Origin: Reticulitermes speratus
Taxonomy: Eukaryota > Arthropoda > Insecta > Blattodea > Rhinotermitidae
Direction: 5' to 3'
Assembly (NCBI GenBank): GCA_021186555.1
Contig: JAJKFL010000004.1
Coordinates: 19,620,406 to 19,684,405, forward strand
Length of the DNA: 64,000 bases
Shown piece after piece: positions 10,066-21,823 of this stretch. The notes under the pieces were generated by a model. It did not search any database. It was given only the letters and a program-made list of their open reading frames with translations, and was not told the origin of the DNA. Position 1 is the stretch's first letter; each line of letters starts with the position of its first letter. Both the position numbers and the translations under genes were made by a program.

Positions 10066-10825
10066 AAAACACTAGAACCTGAACAATCCACGCAGGGAAA
10101 ACTTGAAAATATATGAAATGTTTCAGTGTAGAGAAGTTCAAATTTCGACACGGAAATTTGCTATATTGACTGAGGGGTTTCCTGGGTTTTGTTAGTCATT
10201 CCACATAGATGCAGGGGGGAGTAATTCAAATTAGGTAACGGACGCTTCTCCAGTATCCTTCCTATCAGTATTTAGTACTCATGCTCTCATTCGACGCTGT
10301 ATATTCAGAGCTATTGACAAAATCGTTAAAAAGGAACAAACATATATATAGTGTGTGTGCGCGTGCACGTGACAGAGTGTAGCTTGTGTTTTGTGTTTCA
10401 CACGTAACTTCAGAATTATTAAATGTGCCCCGTAATTTTGCCAGTAGGTACGGTAGCCACGGCAGTTAAAGAAACGTGGAAGTACCTGAGTAGAGTTCTT
10501 TTTGGGTGCCCTTCCAATCCTCATTCATTCGTTTTTTTTAATTACACGAGTTTTGTGTTTCCTTTTATTTGTGTGTTGTTAAAGTTTTAACTGCACTGTG
10601 TTGTGCTACTGGCAATGAAACTAACCATATTTCAGAGAAGCATCGTTACTTCGCCTGCAAATAAGTAAATAAATATTGACTTCAGCTTTTGAACTTAGAC
10701 CCGTTTTATGAGCCACACAATAGCTTCAACAACTATATAAACACAACATCCGTAATACTCTATATAAGCTGTAACTACACATTTCTTGACAAATGTAGTT
10801 CAAGTCCAGGCTTGGTAAGTAACAA
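10066..10825. other. No recognisable feature
   Basis: No gene recognised; only short AT and GT runs near 10343-10360. Confidence 0.45.
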
Positions 10826-11853
10826 AACAAGACAGGCAATATACGTATCAACGTTCTATTGAGGTGCATTCGCGTAACAATTATTGCTGTGGAAAAGCAA
10901 TAAGGATTATATATTCTGCGTGTGTGTGTGTGTGTGTATGTCTCTAGCCTTATTTATCCAGCATGCAAAACGCATGCGCCATATTATATTGTCATCGGTG
11001 ACCTGTGCGGCTCTACCATATTTTTTCACATTATCTCATAACGGCATGAATTTTGGAAAAAAGTTAATGAACATAAAATGCGTGTTTTGATTTTCTCTGC
11101 AACTTTTGTCAGAAACATTTCTCATTCTAAGAAGAATTCACCAAGATATTATCATAAATGTAAATAGGTCTTCATGTAAAGCAGTGGTATTCAACCAATT
11201 TTGTTCGCGTACCCCCAGATATCATTTCTCTTCAACTTTGTAACCCCAAAGTTGTTGGTGCATAATTCAAATTATGCATAGTCTATAATCTACATCTAAA
11301 ATAAGTTAAATAAATTACATCCAAAATTATGTATTAAATAATAAGTTTTAAATGAGAAAAAGGAGAGTCAAGCTATTAAATAACAAATATATTGTATGCA
11401 CTATGTGGAATAAAATGAATCTAGCCGCCCAGATAAGAATCGCATAAAGTAGAGAGATAGAGAGAAAGAAAAAATGGCGCTCCCAAATCGCATGTCCTTA
11501 TGTCCGGGTCTCTTGTGGCTAATCCTAAATCTGGCCCTGATTATTCAGTGTTTATCATGAAATAATATACATTTTTTTAAATTTCACGTACCCCCTAAGA
11601 TGTCTTCGCGTAACCCCGGGGGTACGCGTACCCCAGGTTGAATACCACTGATGTAAAGTACCCGTTATTATTGTCATATTTTAATTAAACTTGAATTTTC
11701 TGGACATATTTTTAAAAAATGCTCAAATATATTTTTAAAAAATCCATCTAGTGGAAGCCGAGTTGTTCCGTGCGGTCAGACAGGCGGACGGAGAGACAGA
11801 CAGATATGGCGAAGCTAATAGTCGCTAGTCGCAATTTGCGAACACGCTTAAAA
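10826..11853 (+). repeat. Repeat family F, copy 2 (short form), split by a hAT MITE
   Basis: The sequence matches repeat F copy 1 in the opposite orientation: ACAAGACAGGCAAT at the left, GCATTCGCGTAAC, then GGACGGAGAGACAGACAG and GCGAACACGCTTAAAAA at the right. It has the same internal deletion junction as copy 1 (CTGTGGAAAAGCAATAAG). A 469-bp hAT element at 11182-11650 interrupts it. A (GT)n run lies at 10918-10938. Confidence 0.8.
11182..11650. mobile_element. Non-autonomous hAT element (MITE), 8-bp TSD
   Basis: The 469-bp element has perfect 15-bp terminal inverted repeats, CAGTGGTATTCAACC at the left and GGTTGAATACCACTG at the right. An exact 8-bp target duplication, ATGTAAAG, is at 11174-11181 and 11651-11658. 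Both features are diagnostic of the hAT superfamily. Sub-terminal CGCGTACCCC motifs occur inside both ends. It has no coding capacity, so it depended on a transposase from elsewhere. It is nested in repeat F copy 2 and is therefore the younger insertion. Confidence 0.96.
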
Positions 11854-13006
11854 ATGACAACTGAAAACACGTGAATCGCAGATGCTGGTTTCACTCATCA
11901 CACCACTAATACAGGCGACTTGAAGGATCGTATCTATTATACTACAGGCAGAAGTAAAGAAGTCAAGAATGCGAGGTTCGTGATTTACGGCACTTTGCAC
12001 TTCCAAGCTGAAGCAATTGACAAATTGTCCCCAACAGACTCCCAGAATTTGACTTGAGAGTTTTAAGTGCCACTGTATCATTTGTAGGCGTACACGGAAA
12101 TCCACCCACTTTAAAAAATGTATGTCTTTGTTACGGAAACTATCTCCCCACTAACCAGACGGCCTCGAAACCGGAGTTCAGTAGGTGAAGCAACGAGACT
12201 GGTTAAAATGTCTCACGCGTAACAGGATTTAGTAAATCTGAGCTGTTCCCTTGACCTTGAACAATCAGAGGTCTATCGGCCAATATAATCTTAGTGATCT
12301 GACCAAAATGTACAAACGGTATAAGCACAAACGTCCCAAACACTGCTTGCTCTGAGTAGAGCAGGTTGTAAGGTAGTGTTTTTTCTGCAATTATGTTAAT
12401 TTTCACTACTCCTAATTTTCGCTGTTATGTTATGGTTATAAGTAGTGTTCAGGGCGTTGTTTCTGCCCGTTTAGAGTCTACTGGAAGCTGGTAATTGGTA
12501 CGGCTTGAAACAAAGTTTATGTTGTATTTTGTACATGTAGTAAAAACAGATAATAAAGCTCTCTCTCTTTTAGAAAACAATCAGAATTAGTCAGATGTCT
12601 ACAAATTTCAATGCAAGTATGTTGTACGGAAACTGAAGGACAGTTATATCGAGTTAAATCGCACCGCAAATGAAAACTTTATCGATCAAGTTATGTAGGG
12701 CACAAGACGGTTAGTTATATAAATCAATCTGTTAAATATTTGTCACTGTACACACGTTTTTGGAAAATTAACTGCGAAAATATTAATTATGGAATACAAA
12801 GGGTCATCGTCAAGTGTGATAGTCGAATTTTGTTGTAAGGAGTAACATTTAAATTACATAATACGAAGTGAACAATCGTGATTTTAAATACAAACAACTA
12901 TCATACTGCTGGAGTTAATAAAATTTACTATTTAATTAATATAAAAATAAAAATATGATGTTCCTGTGCGTTTTTAAATAATAAGCATAAAAGGATAAGG
13001 ATATAA
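11854..13006. other. No recognisable feature
   Basis: AT-rich sequence with short open frames only (for example 11848-12105, minus strand) that match nothing I know. Confidence 0.45.
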
Positions 13007-13165
13007 ATGACGGGAAGACGAGGAAGATGGCGTAAGCAGCTACTGGATGACCTTAAGGAAAAGAGAAGATACTGGAAATTGAAAGAGGAAACACTAGATC
13101 GTACCCTGTGTAGAACTCGCTTTGGAAGAGGCTAGGGACCTGTCGTAAGACAGACTACAGAATGA
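13007..13165 (+). mobile_element. LINE open-frame C-terminus, fragment 1
   Basis: The 52-codon frame reads MTGRRGRWRKQLLDDLKEK...RTRFGRG, an in-frame TAG at 13133-13135, then GPVVRQTTE and TGA. It is nearly identical in sequence to the C-terminus encoded at 50863-51198 (minus strand) and similar to 50425-50609. Only the last part of the LINE protein is present, so this is a 5'-truncated dead copy. Confidence 0.8.
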
Positions 13166-13434
13166 ATTAAGCATAAACCTGTCGATTCGTTAAAACATGC
13201 ATCCTTATCCCGAAAGAGTCTACGTCGACAAGAGAACCGTGGCACACCGGCGGCGACCACCATCGAATGTGCAGGAGTTCGGCTTCAGCCTTAATTGGCA
13301 CCCAGTGAGACTCTCGAATAAGCAGAAGCTAAGTCACAGCGCTAAGTAATTTCAATTAGTCTGGCGTTTTTCGGTCCTAAGACAGTTGTCAAGGTCAAAC
13401 ATACACAAATGTTGGAAAGCTGTCGTATTTTTTA

Positions 13435-13635
13435 CGTGTCCACAAACGTAGTTTTAGGTCAGAAATACCTGGAAAGTTTTGAAATGTGGTGCTGGAGAAG
13501 GATGCTGATCAGTTGGACCGATCGTGTGAGACTGAAGAAGTAGTGTCTATTAGCTTACACAGAGTCGAGGAGGACAGGAATATCCTACATACAATAAATA
13601 GAAAGAAGGTTAAATGGATTGGCAGATGTTAACCC
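13435..13635 (+). mobile_element. LINE open-frame fragment 2, upstream segment
   Basis: The translation begins QKYLESFEMWCWRRMLISWTD and continues with frame breaks through a segment corresponding to HRVKEDRNILHTI, ending abruptly near NWIG. In the intact LINE (compare 50863-51283, minus) this segment lies immediately before fragment 1. Here it lies about 270 bp after it on the same strand, so the order is permuted. Confidence 0.7.
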
Positions 13636-15371
13636 TTTGAAAACGTCTATTTGAATTATATAAGAAACTTTATTTCAGACTATTCAGTTTTCGTTGTAAA
13701 TGCCAACTTGTTAATTCTGTTAGGGAGATTGATGTTTATAGTGGAAATCTTACAAAATACGTAAATACAGTACGTGGCACAATTCAGAACTTTTAATGTA
13801 AACAGCAGGTGGTGCACGTAGTCACGAATGGACTTTATATGGATAAAATAGGCTAAACTTTAAGGACAAATGCCAACTGACGTCTCGGTCGCTACCATAC
13901 GTTCTCCATCCCTGCCCGTGGGACAACGAATGTTTTGTAACCTTGTGAGTTTAAGTTTAGCAGCAGGCCTAGTGATGCACCCCTGTTCGGATCGGGGAAC
14001 AAGAGGATGTGCGCTTGTCTGTCATCAGGGCATGATACTGTGTTGTCGTGGGGAGTTGAGTTGTTTGTTGTTGCTGTATACAACATGGAGAGCAGTTCGT
14101 ATCGCTCCCATATCTCCATTACACGTCGTGTCATGTGGCGGTGTCGAGGTGCCACTGTGGACAGAACGAACAGCATCCGGTCTGTAACGGATTTGTTTAT
14201 TCTCTTGGTTCATTTCGGGCAATTCTTTTTGTCATAGCGTATATAATTCATGTTTTGTTCTGTACAATATACGTAAGCACCGTTTTTTGAAGAGATGTAG
14301 CCGTTGCTCTTTTATGTGCCCACAAGAGGGAACGGAGTGGGAGTGTGGGGTGGCAGACCGTTCGATGAATGGATGATTTGTACGCATTTCCACAAAGCCA
14401 TGAGTCCTCTTTCAGGATTTGTTCGACCCATTCACTTGAAATTGAAGCCCCATTGTATGTCCCGAAAATGCACCAGTGGTTCGCTTCAATTCGCTGACTA
14501 GATGATGTGTTCTGTGGCCTTAATATTAAATGTATTTAGCGACATTACATGTTGTTCTATAAAACACTGTCCATGTAGATTGTATACTGCATTACTTTTA
14601 AGTGTTCCAGTACTCACAGTAGTTTAGCTAAATCAGCGTTAATGACACACATATGAAGGAAGATGATATGAGAAACAGACAGCTAACTGGCTCAGGATAG
14701 GGTCCACCGCTGTACTCGTCGAATTTGGTAATAAGCAGTTTACCATCATAAAAGGACAGCTCTCACGAAAGACCATAACTCGTAGAGTTAGTTGATTGAT
14801 ACGGTATGTGAATTGACTTATTTCAGCCATTCAGGTCTTAGATACGCTGTCTAAAATCGGAGTAAGAAATGACGCCTAAAGTGGCGATACAGGCCCTTCT
14901 GGCTGATTTTTCTTGTCCCGAAGACCTCGAATTCAGATTTATGCTAGAAAGCATAAATATTCTGCAATGTTTGTATCTATATCCTGTCTCTCGTCTCCGG
15001 ATACTTTCTTCCAGCTTTGCTTTTGACGCGTCATGGTTGCTGCTTTCCACATTTTAATGAATTTGTCATTTTTAAACATTTTTAGTCAAGGTTGCAACTG
15101 TTGTAGTTGTAGAGACGTCATTATACGAAAAATAAAGAGGGTGTTCCATGTCAGAAATGGGAAAACGCTATGTAACAAGTTTCACGAAGTAGTTTTCTTT
15201 TCTTTGGAAAGCCATTATTCATTCAGTTTGTCAAGTCATTCCCCGCCTTTTTTGGAAACCGAGTTACTTATCGTTTTCAAAATAGGCAGCCACTGGTTTG
15301 TATCTTGAGTGAAATGACACTAGACACCGCATTACCCCATTCCTTTAAGGTTTATTTTAATATTATCCTGC
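13636..15371. other. No recognised gene
   Basis: A GC-richer patch at 13870-14230 is open in more than one frame on both strands (about 105 and 94 codons) but has no domain I recognise and no start context that stands out. The rest is AT-rich and featureless. Confidence 0.4.
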
Positions 15372-15378
15372 CATATAA

Positions 15379-15685
15379 AGGTAAAAGCTATCCCATTACA
15401 GGCCTGAACAGGCCCTTAGGGTTCCAGAAGGCTGAGGCTCCCAGATTTCTAGACAATCGGCACATGAAAGTGGTAAGGTTGTCAGCCCTACGCACCGGCC
15501 GCCTTTACCCCCAGGAAATATTCCTGGTACTGATTTCTGTTAGAGGTTGAGTCCACCCCAGGGCCATAGTGTGACCGGAAGGATTATGTCAATAAAGAAT
15601 TCCAGTGACACCATCGGGAATCGAACCCGCGACCTTCCGGCTTGTAGCGCAGTGCCTCGACCAACTGTGCCACCGCGTGCCCACG
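15379..15685 (-). mobile_element. SINE family B, complete copy
   Basis: This minus-strand tRNA-related SINE has a GGTGGCACAGTTGGTCGAGG A-box region, a GGGTTCGATTCCCGATGG B box, the shared central domain and the 3' end AATGGGATAGCTTTTAC. A 7-bp repeat CATATAA at 15372-15378 and 15686-15692 is a likely target duplication. Confidence 0.9.
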
Positions 15686-15692
15686 CATATAA

Positions 15693-16576
15693 GCTTATGT
15701 TTTCCAAGTGGTCTCTTCGCTTCCTGGTTTATAACCAAAGGTTTTTATCCTAAATCAATTAAATATGCTTATTTTATACGTAGTCCTACTTCGTCAGAAC
15801 CTAACACGGATTCATGGCTTGAAAGCTTTGTCCATATCAGTGTGTTTCCCAAGAATTTACTTTAATATCTTGTAGGAATGGGAGGAATGAAGAATAAATT
15901 ATATACTGTATGAAGGACGTCGGAAGACCTCATGGGGACAGACCAAGCGAATGTGCGAGGGTAAATATTAGATTATTCCGCTCGCAGAGGCCACACAGTG
16001 TGTCTGTATTCGACCGCTCTAACACTGTGGTCGTGGTTTCCTATCACTCTCGGAGCATGGACGTATGTTAGCGTTTTTCTGTGTTAGTGCTGCCTGTTGT
16101 TGGTGGAGGCCTTACAATGGGCCGAACCCCCTTCAAAGGAGCCCTACAAAACGTCTGTAAGTTTCATACTTTCTGACGTTTATCCTGAATTGGAACAGAC
16201 CAGAGGGCCTAATCCGGAGGGGCTGAAGGACATTAAATTAGATCTAACAGAAATGGTGTTGTGAATGTGTACACAGCGACAACTGACTCAAGACTGAGTC
16301 CAGTAGCTGCTGTTGTAGATCATAGTAATAGTCCCCAAAGTTTAATATAAGCAGGAAATTTCTTTGTTAGCTTTTACAAGTTGTCCTGCTGGCTGCATAA
16401 TACTTTGAACTTTACGTGATTTTTACTGTAAAGGCATAGACAGACATCATGCTTAGGCCCAAGTCCTGCCGAAATTGCCAGATGTACTAAATGAACAGGT
16501 TTTTACCAGCAAAAATTAATATTCCGTTGAAAGACCGTATAACTCAAATGGAGCTTCATTTTTTAACCATGTAAAT
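15693..16576. other. No recognisable feature
   Basis: No gene or recurrent repeat is seen. Confidence 0.45.
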
Positions 16577-16645
16577 TAACGAAGATAGACACCGAAACGA
16601 TGGTACCAATCTACCAAAATTCACGGCGTCGCATCCCAGAATACA
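16577..16645 (+). repeat. Family P repeat, copy 1
   Basis: CGAAACGATGGTACC followed by ATCTACCAAAATTCACGG and CGCATCCCAGAATAC also occurs at 22140-22192 and 51440-51505. CGAAAC-GATG-GTA matches the 3' half of the hammerhead-like motif; the 5' half is decayed to GAAGATAGACACC. Confidence 0.6.
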
Positions 16646-17044
16646 GTAATCTTACATCACACTATCCAGCTGTTACGTATGTCCCTCTTGCAGCTGAAAG
16701 TAGAGCTACGTGTATAGACACTGCACTAGACAGATGACGCAATCTATAATCAGTGTAGTGTTGTTTGCTGATGTCTGGAGTGCAGTGGACCGCGTATCAT
16801 GATGACAAATCGTGGGATGCAGAGGAGGATGGGGTATCCATCCGGTCGTCATTCTGTCATAGTCGTCAGGGGACCCTGGAAAATGTCTCCCTACGGATTG
16901 TTTGTTTCGCCACCAGAGCACTCTGCGTTCATTGGTATCTGATATCAGCCTCGCTCTCTCCCCATGGACACTGAAATGCAAACAGTTTGCATACCTCCAT
17001 TTCTTGGATGATATTTACTTCGTTAAGCTTGGATACAAATTACG
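16646..17044. other. No recognised gene
   Basis: A GC-richer patch at 16765-16980 is open on both strands for 70-90 codons. I recognise no protein in it. Confidence 0.4.
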
Positions 17045-17046
17045 TA

Positions 17047-17609
17047 CAGGGTGTTTCAGAGGGAATTTGCCATACTTCGATAGAACGTTACTTAGGTTAA
17101 GTTACAACGATATAATCAAAAATATTTGTGTCCGAAGTTTAACGGGTACGAAGATAATTAACGCAAGAAAAATATGGTCTTCTTGCGGTTTCAGGTACTG
17201 TACCTTTTTAGCGTGATGCGTTATCCGTACACTGCGCAGGCTCGTCCTTGAGCCTAGAGCGAAGCCAAGCCATGCGGCGGGGCGTGTGCTATGTAAAGTA
17301 CTTGGTAACATAAGGACAATTTTTATGAAACTAACGCGAGGTTTTCTTACTTTATTAATGTCTTCATGTCATTAATGTATTAATTAGATGTTAAGTACAG
17401 TGTTTACATCACAGAAGTACAAATGCCTCCTAGTCGGAATATGTATTTAGTAGCCAATAAATGCATAACAGCTCTCATTCATTAAAACTTCTCTCGCCTT
17501 TATTTCCGTAGTCATTCAAATTCGGATATAGGTTTTTTGGTTAAATCGATGTAATTTAACCTAAGGAACGTTCTCCTGGAGTATGGTGGATTCTCTCTGA
17601 AACACTCTG
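17047..17609. mobile_element. TA-flanked MITE with ~60-bp inverted repeats
   Basis: The 563-bp element begins CAGGGTGTTTCAGAGGGAAT and ends with the complement (GAAACACTCTG). The inverted repeats extend about 60 bp at roughly 80% identity and include AGAACGTT and TTAGGTTAA. TA is present on both sides (17045-17046 and 17610-17611). The TA duplication fits Tc1/mariner-type MITEs. No transposase frame is present. Confidence 0.85.
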
Positions 17610-17611
17610 TA

Positions 17612-17935
17612 TAATTCACCAGTCACCCACCCAACATAATATCTAAATTGGTAGTGGGGCTGACCTTTATTCGGCAGATACTTCGAACCCAAATACACAT
17701 CCTGCTAAGCTTTTATGGCTTCTCTCTCAGTTTTGGACGCGAATTCAGTGACATCGACTATATGAACTGGTTCTTGAGGTATTAAACGGCACTTTTCCAC
17801 CTGCGAAGGTTACGAAGCATACAGTGATAAGTGCAACTGATTAATTGGAAAGGAATGACTGTCGTACGTTTTAAGGCAAAATTTTACAATTTTTCTGGAG
17901 GGAGTGAGAAAAATTAAAAAAAAAATAATTTGTCG
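17612..17935. other. No recognisable feature
   Basis: Nothing recognised between the MITE and the SINE-like fragment. Confidence 0.4.
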
Positions 17936-18020
17936 GCTCCGATTTAAGGATCGAACCCGGAACTTGTTGAAAGCGAAGGAGGGGCTTTAGACAGCTCAGT
18001 CGACTGCAGCGTATGGTGAT
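17936..18020 (-). repeat. tRNA-like SINE head fragment
   Basis: The minus strand reads GTCGACTGAGCTGTCTAAAG, then TTCCGGGTTCGATCC, with the spacing of A and B boxes. The element body beyond it is not recognised. Confidence 0.45.
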
Positions 18021-18070
18021 ACTGCCTCGCGCGTGTGTATACTCGTATAATATCCTGTAACTTGCATAAT

Positions 18071-18334
18071 TTTTTTTTTGTATGGCTCGACAGCCCTATA
18101 TGGGCCAGGGCCTCCTCGTTTCGTCGAGGTTTCATGGTCACACACATTTGAGACACACCACAGTCGGTAGGACTCCTCTGGACGAGGGATCAGCTCGTCG
18201 CAGAGACCTCTACCTGAACACACAACACTCACAAGAGACAGACATCCATGCCCCCGGTGGGATTCGAACCCACGATCCTAGTAAGCGAGCGGCCGAAGAC
18301 ACACGCCTTAGACCGCACGGCCACTGGGATCGGC
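18071..18334 (-). mobile_element. SINE family A, complete copy with 14-bp TSD
   Basis: This 264-bp tRNA-derived SINE on the minus strand is flanked by an exact 14-bp duplication GTAACTTGCATAAT (18057-18070 and 18335-18348). The head GGCCGTGCGGTCTAAGGCG matches the A-box arm of tRNA-Leu and is followed by GTGGGTTCGAATCCCACC. The 3' end (GAGGAGGCCCTGGCCCATAT, AGGGCTGTCGAGCCATAC) leads into an A-tail. Intact ends and a perfect duplication make this a relatively recent insertion. Confidence 0.96.
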
Positions 18335-18348
18335 GTAACTTGCATAAT

Positions 18349-19254
18349 ACACCTTTATAAATATGAAGTAGAACGAGTTCTGATGGAGTCATGGTCGTAA
18401 GAGCGAGTTTCTTCAGCTGTTCCTGTATCAACACAGTGAGGGTTTGCGCATAGAGTGCTGATGAGAGTGTTTGCACCCCGGATAGAGGAAATAACAGGAG
18501 TGTGGGGAAAACTACGTAGTGAGGATCTTCGTGTTTTGATTCTTCACTTAATATTATTATGGTGATGGAATAAAGAGAATGTGTTCGTATGAGATATAAA
18601 AAATGCATACAAAATTTTATTGTCTGAAAATCTGAAGAGAAGAAAACAGCCTGAAGAACGTAAGAATAAGTTGGAGAACTATAATACAAACGATCTCCAG
18701 GTACCGGGTACAGTGCCGTGGACTGAATTAAACTGACTAGGGATATTTCACAGTATCCAGTTGTCATGGACAGTGTAATGGAAAAGTTTCAGTTTTATAA
18801 AAGGCGGGGAATTTATTTATTATCTGTGCTCATATCAGCTTCTCAAGAAGGACTTCATCCATGGAGATAGTTTTCTTCCTATCATGGCATTCGCCTCCGT
18901 GGCTGGGAGCTACTCTGTAAACATTCCGTCCCGAGATCCTAATAATATCGGCTGCTTCGTATAACAACAGAAGCCGCGGAGCGTAATTTGCTGAAAGTGC
19001 ATTATGCGTGCCTTCAGGTGGGTACTTGTTTGCTACTTTGGAACTGGGTAGACCTATTAAGTGACCGTAAGCCAGAGATAATTTTAAGAAAAGTTCTGTA
19101 GTCCGATAATTGTTAAAGACCTACCAGTTATTCGCTGTGACTGACCATGCTTTATAAATGCTGAAGAATCATAATTTTCTTGTCTATTTATCGACGCTGT
19201 CATTATCTGGAATATAGAATGTCGATGGTAAATGAATAAATATGCAGCATTGCT
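18349..19254. other. No recognised gene
   Basis: No gene seen. CAGCTTCTCAAGAAGGACTT at about 18837 resembles the RTE-like LINE 3' tail found at 5.4, 26.9 and 42.7 kb, but only about 40 bp are similar. Confidence 0.4.
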
Positions 19255-19385
19255 GGAATGATAACTGACTGTCGAAAACCGAAGTACCCGGAGAAGAATC
19301 TCTACCGATGCCACTTTGCCTACCAAAAATCCTACATGGACCACCTTGGGATGGCACCTGGACCTCCGCGGTTGAACAGAACATC
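19255..19385 (-). mobile_element. SINE family C, partial copy
   Basis: AAAACCGAAGTACCCGGAGA, GATGCCACTTTGCCTACCA and CTGGACCTCCGCGGTTGA match the head and body of SINE C at 6706-7004 and 22434-22706. It is diverged and lacks the 3' half. Confidence 0.7.
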
Positions 19386-20596
19386 TTAAAGCCTGATTAA
19401 TGTTCAGAAGGAGTTAGGCCTTGAACTTAGTCCATATTCTGCTGCACTGGACTTCATGTTCTTTTGTAAATAAAACTACGTAAGTGTAGGAAAAAGGAAC
19501 ATGAAACTTTCGTCAGAATTTACATTTTGACTGTTTTGTTATGTACCATCCTTTAATGAACCATAAGACAGATTGGAGTGGACTTTTTTTTCTTTGTTTG
19601 TGGAATTTGTTGGTTTATGCAATGCAGGTCCAAACTGTTTAGTAATTCCGTTACAATCTTTATCAAAGTACATGTGAGCTGCTGAACGCTTGGATTTACT
19701 TCCTTCTTTTTTGCTTCTCCCTCTGCAAACATAAAACCTCATACGAATAGCAAGTGTATCCAGTCTCTGCGGCTACGTGATTACTAGAAACCACAAGCCA
19801 CCTACCATTTAGTTCACGTAAATTGAATGTAATCAGGTAGTAAGGGCAGTAAGTTATTGCTGTTATTTGTTTCTATAATCATGTTTTGTCGTGGTTCTTG
19901 AGCTGGCAACCAGCTGGTTGCATGCAGAATACTCATGTGGCTACTTGCTGAATATACTTTCACACTGCATCAGGCTTCCATAGAATGGTTCACAACGGGA
20001 CGATTTGCGTATTTTCAGACTGTGATACATTACCTCTTGGCCGTCTCCTCCACAAATGTAAGATGCGTTATGAAGAACTGACTACATGTGCAATAAGAAA
20101 ATTTTTTAGTTTGATAATATGACATCGAAAGTTTTGGTTGACTCGGTGATAGTTGAACTTCGTATTCTGGAGGCCAGGGCTTCTGTTCGTACCCGAAAAC
20201 CTGATTTTTCAAAAAAAATTGCGCACGCCTGTCCGTCTGTCCGTCAGTCAGTTACACGCATAAAAATTATATCCAGTTATGTGAACCGGAATGTGAACAC
20301 TATTACGTTTGAGGTGAACCCCTATTGGTATTTTAAAATTCCCTGACTTTACACATATTAATGAAGTGATAATGTGAGCTTATGAATTGAGAGCAATACT
20401 AGTTCCTTTCAAGAAGTTTAAAGTTTGTTTGGTGTGTAAAGAAATAAATATATCTTTTGTGTTAATGTTAGCTCTTATGAAAATAATTTCATTCACATAG
20501 CAACACATTACCCTATTATTATAACTAGACACTTTATATTTGTGTTCTGGCATGTTATTTTTGCCTGTAATTGTAAAGATCCTCGTCACAGTATGA
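19386..20596. other. No recognised gene
   Basis: No gene seen. GCACGCCTGTCCGTCTGTCC at 20224 resembles the internal GTCTG/GTCCG stretch of family F, but no further F sequence flanks it. Confidence 0.4.
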
Positions 20597-20604
20597 TACT
20601 TCAG

Positions 20605-20849
20605 CAGGGGCGTAGGACGTAGCTAGGATGGGGTGAGTTTTGCGGCCGCCTCGGGTAGAAGAGTCCTAGGGGCAGCAAAATGAATAGTTTAAATTAAAAA
20701 TTTGGTTTTCTGCGCTCAACAGATTTTAAAATACTGATAAAAATAAAATAAAATTAAATAATTCTGATTTTTGTAAAGTTTGTAATATCTGTCAGGGGCG
20801 ACCATTGTTTGGCCTGCGCCGGGCGTCAGAAGATCTCGCTACGCCGCTG
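20605..20849. mobile_element. Non-autonomous hAT element (MITE), 8-bp TSD
   Basis: The 245-bp element is bounded by CAGGGGCGTAG and CTACGCCGCTG, an 11-bp inverted repeat with one mismatch. An exact 8-bp duplication TACTTCAG is at 20597-20604 and 20850-20857. CAG...CTG termini plus an 8-bp duplication identify hAT. No open frame of use remains. Confidence 0.93.
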
Positions 20850-20857
20850 TACTTCAG

Positions 20858-21397
20858 AATCATAAAATTTACCATGCCAACGAAGCATGCTTTATATACG
20901 TAGTTTTGGCACTCGGTCAACTAAATTGTTATCGTCTCCTACACAATAGTAATAAGCCTTGTCCTTCCCGTTTCTACGCGCCTCACGACTAGCTGTGTTG
21001 CTTTGCAAATATCCCATTGAATTGATCGTGTATGGACGACATTTTCTAACGGCTCGCGTCACACAATAGATGTACGAATTGTGTAATACAAAAACTTTGT
21101 TGTCCTATGCTGGGCCTGTACACAACTTCGATGTAAACTGTCCGGATTTGAACATTTCGTCTGTGTTAACGGGCTGCTGTAAATTATTCTAGCGTGGACA
21201 TTGGTTTATGCTTTCCAAAACGTTGTATAACCCCCCCCCCCTCAACATTTCACTGTGGGATAGATTTATTATATTGTGGGCCTATTGCTTGGTACTGCAT
21301 TGGCCTTTCCACCGCGGCCATCGTAATTAAATAACACGAAAATAAGCGCTGCACAATAACAACAGGTATTTCAGTATTTTCTACTGTTCTGGTTTGT
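20858..21397. other. No recognisable feature
   Basis: No gene recognised. An 11-base C run is at 21231-21241. Confidence 0.45.
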
Positions 21398-21409
21398 ATT
21401 AATTACTAG

Positions 21410-21718
21410 GTAAAAAGGTAAAGATAAAGTTGCCCCTGCACTCGCCATGAAAGCATGTAGGGCAAGTGTAGGTGTAGGTCAATTCATTCTCAACCCCGGC
21501 TCTAGATGGAAGTGCGTTGTCAGCCTTACGCCCTAGGCTGTTCAGCCCCGGTGAAAGAACCCATGATACTCAATGAATAGGTGACTGAGTCGTCTCCATA
21601 ACCAGTCTGGACGATTTGAGGAAGAGAATGATTTCTGGACCCCGCCGGAAATCGAAGTCCGGATTTTTCAGCCCGCAGCCCAATTACAATACCGACTGCC
21701 TTATCCCGACTACTATTT
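21410..21718 (-). mobile_element. SINE family G with 12-bp TSD
   Basis: This minus-strand element is flanked by ATTAATTACTAG (21398-21409) and ATTAATCACTAG (21719-21730), one mismatch in 12. The head is a decayed tRNA-like region with CGATTTCCGGCGGGG. The central region (GGGCGTAAGGCTGACAACGC, CCATCTAGAGCCGGGGTTG) matches the domain shared by SINE families B, D and H. The 3' end is ATCTTTACCTTTTTACC. Confidence 0.8.
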
Positions 21719-21823
21719 ATTAATCACTAGATGTTCACGCAGTATGTTCAACGCCATGTGGATATACATGAAAGAAGACGCATTTTACTTTGCGTGATTT
21801 CAGGCTTCCGCCGCGATGTAAAT

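Noticed and set aside
13870..14237. Overlapping frames on both strands in a GC-richer patch
   Set aside because: No domain, no splice-consistent neighbours recognised; noted as unexplained but not called a gene.
18210..18767. 185-codon minus-strand frame
   Set aside because: Its C-terminal part is read from the family A SINE head and the rest has no recognised domain or supporting signals.
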